The notes beneath the pieces were generated by a model. That model was not told the DNA's origin and made no database searches. It saw only the letters and a list, made by a program, of their open reading frames with translations. Below are positions 56,926 to 64,000 of a stretch of 64,000 nt of DNA, piece by piece. The position numbers were made by a program, and so were the translations under genes. The number at the start of each line of letters is the position of its first letter. Position 1 is the stretch's first letter. This DNA is from Salvia splendens (taxonomy: Eukaryota > Streptophyta > Magnoliopsida > Lamiales > Lamiaceae): NCBI RefSeq assembly GCF_004379255.2, contig NC_056044.1, positions 6,364,001-6,428,000 of the forward strand, written 5' to 3'.

Positions 56926-58024
56926 ATCATAGTATCATCTTTAATATTAGAATCCTTACCGCACCTGCTTTCGCCAACGGCTCAACATAATCCATATGAT
57001 TTGTCACCGTCAAGTGGCAATCCAAATATGCCTTGCAAAGTAAGAATTTGCCAACGGTGTGTGCTCTCTATCACTGGAGCTCCAATTGTGAAGTTTGGCA
57101 CGAAATGACCCGATATTAATGCAAATAATCCAATAGTTAAATTCCATTGAGGTAAAGACTTATAATCTTGAATTTTTTGCAAGTTTGGTATATGATGATC
57201 ATCAGCAGAATGTGATATAGTGGATTCTCCAACCAAGTAACAATTAAAATTAAACCTACCCAACCCGTCCTGCAACAAACCTGAAATCAGGTAGCATGAG
57301 CCATGTGCCAAATTCACAACAACTAACTAAGTCAGCAGCAGAAGTTTTAATAGTTCACAAAAATATGTGAAACGGCAATCACAATGTCGATAGTATGATA
57401 GTTATCTCACTTTTCTATGCAACAAATTAGCAATGTGTAAATGACACGATATTCACAACAATCATTTCAAAATTTTGACAACATTTTATTAGGTTTAAAT
57501 TGTACTCCGTATTACGTCTGATAAGATATCTTTGTTTCCAACATATTCCAAGTTAAAAACTCCATTACCAACATATATTGTCAAGTATTCTCCTAAACCT
57601 ATCAAACTAGCAATTATATACTCCCAATTAATCAAAACATCCTCCATTCCCTTCCCTTAAAATCTCGGCCAACACTAACTTTTTTATTACTACTCTACTA
57701 TTTATACCCTAACATAAATCTTAAGCTATTAAACTCAAATGCTTCAAGATACACCTAAATGAATTTCCATATGCAGACTAAACAAAAATCTCACATTTCG
57801 GCCATTTTTCAATTATTGATTCACAATCAGATTATTTTCGAATATCAAAATCCATCTTATCGGCCCATCTTAATTTTCCTCTATATGGGTCAATGCCAAA
57901 ATAGTTCCATTTAAAATCAAAAGCTCAACCGGAAAATTATTACATCCTATTCGGAAAAGTATTTAAGATAATTCGGGAAATCTTATTAAATCCTTATCCG
58001 AAATTAGGAACACCAATTCCAGCC
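56926..58024. other. Upstream region of the S21 gene with one unrecognised frame
   Basis: AT-rich. 56982-57317 on the minus strand is open for 111 codons (QWNLTIGLFALISGHFVPNF, IESTHRWQILTLQGIFGLPL). It reads like real protein and lacks repeat features. I do not recognise it, and it has no clear splice partners. It may be an exon or captured fragment of a host gene. The rest holds the presumed promoter of the S21 gene. Confidence 0.4.
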
Positions 58025-61000
58025 ATGGCGACCTCATACTTGGCCAATCTCTTCTCTCTCCTCAACCCCTCCAAACCACCACCGTCGGCGGCGCCCTCTC
58101 GCGCTCCCAAACTCCCTCCGCTTCATCTCTCCTCGTCAAACTCGCATCCAGGGTGCGAGCCGCTGGTCCTGTCCAACGAGGCGCAGTCGCGGCCTTCGTA
58201 CTCATCCGACGTCGCGGCGGTGGTGTGCCCTTCGCTGGCGTACGCGAACACGATGTTCTTCCGATCCGCGTACAATGTGCAGGTGATCGTGGACGACAAC
58301 GAACCGGAGGAGAAGCTGCTCGGCCGGTTCAGGAGGGAAGTGATGCGCGCCGGAATCATTCAGGAGTGCAAGCGCCGCCGGTTCTTCGAGAACAAACAGG
58401 AAGAGAAGAAGCGGAGGGCTCGCGATGCTGCGAAGCGCAACCATCGGAGGTCTCTCTCTCACTCTAATGATTACTGTTGGCGCTCTGCAATTTGCTCTGT
58501 TTCTATTTCTCTTATTTTGCGCGAATTCATGAGTGGTGGATGAGGATTGGTTTAATATATTTGAATTTGAAGGATAATCCGTGATAATTGAATCAATTAG
58601 TGAATTTTATTAGCTAACTCGAAAAATTGTGAAATATATGTATACAATTGTAGTTGATGCTTTTTTATCTTTAAACAAAATTGAGATCGGATATGCATAT
58701 AAGCCCACCCGCAACGCGTCACGCGGGTGGCCCGTAATCCGTTACTAAGGGACGAGACGGCGGCGTGACGCGTTGCAGCGCCCCGTCTCGTCCCCAGCCC
58801 GCCACAAGTTCCGTCCCGCCGTGACGGATGGCGAGACATCTCGCCACGCGCCAGGGCGACGTGGCGTGCTCCTGCGCCATGCGTGACGCCCACTCGCCGA
58901 CCCGTGAGTGGCCATCGTCACGCTGACGCAATAAATAATTTTTTTTAAATCTGAATTTAAAAAAAAATTAAAAAACGAAAAACGGTAATATTACCGTTAT
59001 ATTACCGTTTTTTGTTTTTATTTTTATTTTTTTACTCTATAAATACTCCTAATTCATCCTCATTTCACACACAAATACACATCTATTCTTCCCAAATCAT
59101 CTCCATTTTCTCTCCAATTTTCATCTAACCTCTCATCACAAAATGTCCGGCGACGGAAACTCTGGCGGTGGCGGCTCCGCCGGTTCGACATCAACGCGTT
59201 CGGTGACTGGGGGCATGTATAGTGTCCTGGGTGGTGGATCCGGTTCGTCGACGCCGGGCACCCAGGGTTCGTCGACGCCGGGGGTACCAACCACCCCATT
59301 TTGATGTGGATGCATACGCCCGTCCCTCCGCCCCGAGGTATTCGCAAGGATTATCCCAGATTCGAGAGGATTATTCCGTTGAACCCACTCCGGAAGAAGG
59401 CCGAGGCGGAGGAGGACGCCGAGTCGGTGGAGGAGGCCGAGGTGGGGGAGGAGTCCGAGGCGGTGGAAGCTCCAGGGCGGAGGTGGACGAGGAGGATCTA
59501 GGCCGACATCCGTACAGCCCCAAAGAAACGCTGGCGGTGTACAACGCCTGGATCAGCGTCTCGTACGATCCCATCGTCGGGAATCAACAACCCCGGAAGT
59601 GCTTCTGGGAAAAGGTCACCGAGGCCTACCACAAGATTAAGCCGAAGGGGTCCCACCGCCGCACATATAAGAGGCTCTGTGCTCACTTTGACCGAGTCGA
59701 CAGAGAGGTCAAAAAATTCTGCGCCATCTACAAGAGTGAAGCGGCTCATTACCAAAGCGGAGCCACGGGAGCCGACATTCTGAGGTCGGCGTTGCGAGTC
59801 TACTACGACGACACCACCAAACAATTTAAATATGTCGATGTTTGGGAGGTCGTCAAAGACGAGGAAAGGTGGGCGGGCGGTGTTCGGTCCAGCTCTGGCT
59901 CGACCTGCACGAAGCACACGGCGGGTGGCCAATACTCGTCTAGTGAGGGCGGTTCGAGCAGCGCCGCACAAGAGTTTTTCTCGCAGGAGGCTGAGGGCAC
60001 GGCAGACGATGCCGGGGGTCCTCCCTTGGGCGCCATCGGCCGTAAGGGAGAAATGCGGCGAAGGCGGCTAGAGGGAGGAGGGGCCGAGCCGAATTAAGCC
60101 AGGCGGGCTCGGGGGCACCCTCGAACTCCCTAATGTCCATGTACATGATCGCCATAATGGCGGACAATTCCCGCATGTCGCATCCCCAATACCAAGCCTA
60201 TCTTGCCGGAATTGAGTTTATGGCAAGACAACTTGGTATTCCATCTCCAGGTGGCTTCAGTGCACCTCCACCGCCTTCGGGGGATGATTCGCCGGCGGAG
60301 TAGTTTTTTTATTTTCTATAAAATTGTATTTTAAATTATGTAATTTTGTATTTTTTTAGGATTTTAATTATGTGTTTTTTTTTATTTTTTTGAATTCTAA
60401 GTTGTATTTTTATTTTATGTTGTAATTTTATTTTATTTTTAATGAAGTGTGTTTTTATTAATTGAATTTGTTGGAAATAAAAATAATAAATGAAAATTGC
60501 ATGAATAGTAATTTAAGGGACAGTTAAGGGACGGATAAGAGATTGAGGGTTGCAGGTTCTGTCCCTTAGTTAAGAGATGGAGAAAAAAGTACAGTGGGAC
60601 CCATGAATAGTAATTTAAGGGACGGATAAGTGACAACGTTACGGATGACGTAAGATTGAATTGGTGTGTGCTGTTTTCCCCATAGTGTTTGTATGTAGTA
60701 TAACATATAGTATGTAGTTGGGAAATTAAGTGCTACAGAGACAGGGAGAGGGATTTATTTGATTGATCATCCAAATAAGGTATTGATGTAGGCAGATTAA
60801 GTGCATGCTTCTTTAGACACTCATAATTTCATGCTTCTGGGAGAATCTTTTTACTGATAATCCAAATAATGTATTGCCAGTATTTCATTATGTGGGCAGA
60901 TTATGTGCGTCTTACCTTTGAGATTGAGTTGTTTGTGGTTTTCTTACTAGTTTGTGGCTTCAAGCAAGTAATTTATTGAGATATGGCTTGAGTCTTTAAT

Positions 61001-61979
61001 CGAGTACCTGACTTTCTTTCGAATTGAGTCCCTTTGCAATGTCCGTATCACTTATGGTGGAGCTGGGACTTGCTAATTTGTACACACAAAGCCACAATGG
61101 GTTTAGAAATTAGAAGTCTAAAGTTTCCCCCTAGCTTTATTGTTGTTCACTTGGACCGAGAGGTTGGAGACTGCCGACAGCCTCCTGTCAATTCAAAATC
61201 TTGGAATCATATTAGTCTCAGAAGCAGAACTTAGCTTTGGAGATTGAGTCTTATTAAACTACACCTTTGTTCAAATTGGCATGGCTTTAGATGCATATTT
61301 CTCAGTTTTCATTTTCGTCAGTGTGATAAAAATTGATGTAGGGTTTAGAGTTAGTACTCGGTTCTGTGCTAAAAGTGAGCCTGCTAGGTTTTCATGCATG
61401 CTTACAGCAATGCTCAAAGATAATGCAGTCCAGCCACTTTCCTTGGTCAAGTTCTTTTATGGATGATTTAAATAGATGACCTCACTCACGAAAGACATCA
61501 TAGTACTTGTCAACGGCCCTCCTGTTGCTCAAAGCTCAGACCTATATAACTCTTACAACTAGAGTCTTTAGATATTTGCTTGTTTGGAGTTTTGAGGGTT
61601 TAAACTTTGATGAACTTTTTTGTCAAACTGGCATGTCTGTAGATGCATATTTGATGGTACGTCCTTGGACTTTTTCATAAATTGGTTAGATTGATGTGTT
61701 TTTTCATGCATCACTGCATTTTGTGGCACAATGATCTTACATCGGTTACATGATACTGCCATTCTCAAATATCCATGAATTTGAAGAGAATTCATTACAG
61801 ACATGATGATTTTCCAGATATTTATAAACCATGTTCCTTGATCACATTCCTTTACATGAATAATCTACAGACGACCTCAAGCGAAATTCGCAACACAAGA
61901 CAAGCCAGAGATCTCGAAGAGCAAGAAGGAAGACGATGATGACAACTGGGATATTCCTGAAGGAGTCCTTCCCAAGTGA
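58025..61979 (+). CDS. RPS21: Plastid 30S ribosomal protein bS21c
   Basis: Two exons, 58025-58449 and 61871-61979, join in phase (CGG AG/A) to 177 residues. The first ~85 residues (MATSYLANLFSLLNPSKPPP...) are Ser/Pro-rich like a chloroplast transit peptide. The mature part YNVQVIVDDNEPEEKLLGRF and RREVMRAGIIQECKRRRFFEN is the S21 signature, followed by the basic KQEEKKRRARDAAKRNHRR. The second exon adds an acidic tail (SKKEDDDDNWDIPEGVLPK), typical of plant bS21c. It functions in the small subunit of chloroplast ribosomes. Exon 1 is GC-rich, while its surroundings are AT-rich. The 3421-bp intron contains a Harbinger ORF1 element in the same orientation; the splice sites look intact (AG/gtctct, ctacag/A). 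Confidence 0.92.
58700..60660 (+). mobile_element. Harbinger-type element in the S21 intron, ends uncertain
   Basis: GC-rich gcccacccgcaacgcgtcac (58704) begins a block with gtcacgcggg/cccgcgtgac-type inverted motifs. After the ORF1, a direct repeat catgaatagtaatttaaggg occurs at about 60500 and 60600. Paired termini and a TAA duplication were not found, so the borders are approximate. Confidence 0.5.
59143..60303 (+). pseudogene. Harbinger ORF1 (Myb/SANT-like) in the S21 intron
   Basis: The N-terminus starts at ATG 59143 (MSGDGNSGGGGSAG), and the frame shifts near 59285. The long open part 59222-60097 then carries GYQPPHFDVDAYARPSAPRY, the SANT-like SPKETLAVYNAWISVSYDPI, FWEKVTEAYHKIKP, KRLCAHFDRVDREVKKFC and YYDDTTKQFKYVDVWEV. 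Another frame change near 60085 leads to MADNSRMSHPQYQAYLAGIE...DDSPAE, ending at TAG 60303. A Gly-rich expansion (GRGGGGRRVGGGG) sits at the centre. Family ORF1 proteins help the Harbinger transposase; here no transposase is present. Confidence 0.8.
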
Positions 61980-63482
61980 CCATATCAAATTGCAGCAGCA
62001 TGTGAATTTTCGAGGTCTCATAGTCGCAGCTTTCCTCTGCTGATTTTGGCAATGGGAGATTTGGTTTGAATTCACTGGTTTCGGATGAGGTGGGTTCTGT
62101 ATTCAATTCATCCGAATCATTTGTTACCATTGATCAAATTGAGATGGATGAAATTGGATTTATGTATATTGATTTACCAGATTGAATGGTTGGCAAATCT
62201 ATGCAGTAAAATAGGTGTTAATATTATGGTACTGTGCTTTAAGTGTCTGAACTCTACCACTAGATTGCTTTTAAATTTACAATTGCAAATTTTTAAAGGA
62301 ATTGTTTGCAATGAAATCTAACTGTGAATATGAAAATTGTAGTGCTGTCAATATGGAGTATTTGTGATTTGATTTAGGACTTGCTTAATATGGTATGCGA
62401 TTTCTTGATTAATTTGATTTTTTTTGTAAATTACAGCTTGATAGGTAAATATGGTTGGAAATTGTGTGGGTAAAAATGAATCTTGTGCAGTAAAGTTTTT
62501 CACCCTGCAGTTTCTTTGAAAGTAGACTATTTAAATTCCAGTTGTGAATTAACTAACTTTTAATCGTAAATTAATAATTTAAATAAAAGTAATTAGATAT
62601 AAATCGATATTTGTCGAGTGGGCTTGAGATTTTTGTGCAGTAATGGGCTTCAGTTTTTGTTTTGAACCCCACATATTGATGTAGTATGAGTTACTCTAGT
62701 ATTTACAGGTTCAGTAGTAAGTCTTTATTTTGTAGACTAAAGGTTCATTTTGGTCCTTAACATATTGCGATTTTATGATTTTGGTCCAAAATACTATTTT
62801 TTAAATTATTCAGTCCCTCTCAAAAAGGAAAGTGAGTCATCTTTAATGGGATTGAGAGAATCTTATTTGGGATAAATCAAAAAGGAAAATGAGTCATTTT
62901 TAATGGTACGGATGGAGTAGGAAGGTATAAAATCCTATAGTAGTAGTAGTACAGTTTATATTATGAGTGATTTGGTTTGAGACTTGTAGGATGAGTGATT
63001 TGGGGCAAGCGTAGAGTGGTTGAATGTAGTGGGCTCTAATTAGTGAGACGCGACAACGTGTTACTTTCCCAACATCTATTAATTTTAGTGGTTGAATGTA
63101 GTGGGCTCTAATTAGTGAGACGCGACAACGTGTTACTTTCCCAACATCTATTAATTTTAAATGTACATATGCAACAATCAACATTACGACGTTCTTTCTT
63201 GTCAATTCTACTTGATTCTTTACTTATTAATTTATTAAATCTTACCATAAAATAACACTCACTAAATTCGTATAGGTGACTATGTTATGTGGTAATGTCA
63301 TCATTAAATTTTTTGAATTTATATTCCTAAATCTATAACACCTTCATCCATTGCCATCTACCTCATATTCCGACCTACAATAACTTAAATCCCAATCCCA
63401 ATCCCAATCACAATCCCAATACTCCCACTATATTAGTCAAACCACATTCTTAAGAGCCAAATGCAAAATAACAGAGTTATTG
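61980..63482. other. 3' region of S21 and AT-rich intergenic DNA
   Basis: Contains the S21 3' UTR, a decayed Stowaway-like piece around 62805-62920 (cagtccctctcaaaaagg ... ggtacggatggagtagg), a 72-bp tandem duplication, and a cccaat microsatellite at about 63392-63420. No gene recognised. Confidence 0.5.
63015..63158 (+). repeat. Tandem duplication, 72-bp unit x2
   Basis: agtggttgaatgtagtgggc... starts at 63015 and again at 63087, essentially identical. The minus-strand frame across it repeats KLIDVGKVTRCRVSLIRAHY, which reflects the DNA duplication. Confidence 0.9.
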
Positions 63483-63490
63483 ATGCTAGT

Positions 63491-64000
63491 TAGGGCTGGC
63501 AATTTTTGACACGACACGATAACACGACACGAACCGGCACGAAAATAATGGGTTTGGGTCAGAGCTTATTGGGTTCGTGTCCTTATCAGGTCGACCCGTT
63601 AAGGACACGAAAATTTCGTGTCGTGTTCGTGTCGTGTTCGTGTTATCCGTTAACAATACGTGTTCGTGTCGTGTTCGTGTTATCTGTTAACAAATAATAT
63701 TTTAATATTATTAATTCTTATTATTTTCATTTTTAATAGGTTTAACCGTTATCAGGTCGTGTTGTTATCGAGTCGTTATCGTGTCATCTCGTGTACGTGT
63801 TGTTATCGTGTCGTGTTGACCCGAATTGGTTCGTGTCGTTAATGGGTTCGTGTCGTGTTCGTGTCTGAGGGTTTCGTGTCGTGTTCGTGTTCGTGTTTGA
63901 GGTTTTCTTAAGGGGTCGTGTTCGTGTTTATTGTTATCGTGTTCGTGTCGTTATCGTGTCGACACGATAACGACCCGACACGCACGATTTGCCACCCCTA
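63491..64000. mobile_element. hAT-like MITE made of CACGACACGA repeats, runs to window end
   Basis: The left end TAGGGCTGGCAATTTTTGAC and the right end ...GATTTGCCACCCCTA (inward TAGGGGTGGCAAATCG) are inverted. The left flank octamer is atgctagt (63483-63490); the right flank lies beyond the window. The interior is gtgtcgtgttcgtgtt / acacgacacgaac repeats with a short AT-rich core at about 63680-63740. Confidence 0.85.

Noticed and set aside
59371..60176. Minus-strand Pro/Arg-rich frames opposite the intronic ORF1
   Set aside because: Shadow frames of a GC-rich coding remnant.

Overview
The window is eudicot plant nuclear DNA. The evidence is split genes with GT-AG introns, plant-specific families (WEB coiled-coil protein, plastid ribosomal protein S21, CML-type EF-hand protein, CCR-like reductase), Stowaway, Harbinger and hAT MITEs, and Copia and Gypsy/Athila LTR retrotransposons. 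A Lamiales (asterid) origin is my guess from overall protein similarity and cannot be proven from the sequence alone.

Host genes are sparse: (1) 445-1268 (+), the last three exons of an SNL6-type cinnamoyl-CoA-reductase-like gene whose 5' part lies outside the window; (2) 1834-4340 (-), a seven-exon gene for a membrane-anchored NERD (nuclease-related domain) protein, reconstructed in full and convergent with the first; (3) 10566-13877 (-), a three-exon WEB-family coiled-coil protein; (4) 22077-22511 (+), an intronless calmodulin-like protein; (5) 58025-61979 (+), a two-exon plastid ribosomal protein S21 gene whose 3.4-kb intron hosts a Harbinger ORF1 element. One further unrecognised reading frame (56982-57317, -) may be a gene fragment.

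Most of the rest is transposable elements. 4429-6975, 8270-9177 and 33921-34675 are PIF/Harbinger derivatives; one carries only ORF1 and another only the end of the transposase. 22811-28034 is a nearly complete but frameshifted Copia element (-). 28449-33339 is a second, more decayed Copia element (+). 36214-43627 is a young Gypsy element (-) with two long intact ORFs, LTRs differing at only two of 614 positions, and a gag-PR/RT boundary made of one in-frame TAG in a tobamovirus-type readthrough context. 47.2-56.9 kb is a nested complex: an old minus-strand Copia element broken by an Athila-type element, whose gag is itself split by a 1.4-kb solo LTR with a perfect 5-bp duplication.

Several non-autonomous hAT-like elements with TAGGG/TAGAG-type ends (9.3-10.1, 35.5-36.0, 46.4-47.0 and 63.5-64.0 kb) each have an interior built from a different short self-complementary repeat (GGTTCCGG, CGATATATCG, ACACGACACGA). 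Two other hAT-like elements start with a CAGTGGCGGA-like terminus, and one of them contains a tRNA-like stretch. 14-22 kb is AT-rich intergenic DNA with MITEs and a 5 x 111-bp tandem array.

The host genes look independent of one another; no operon or cluster logic applies. The unusual material is in the mobile elements: the readthrough signal, the nested insertions and the palindromic hAT-like interiors.
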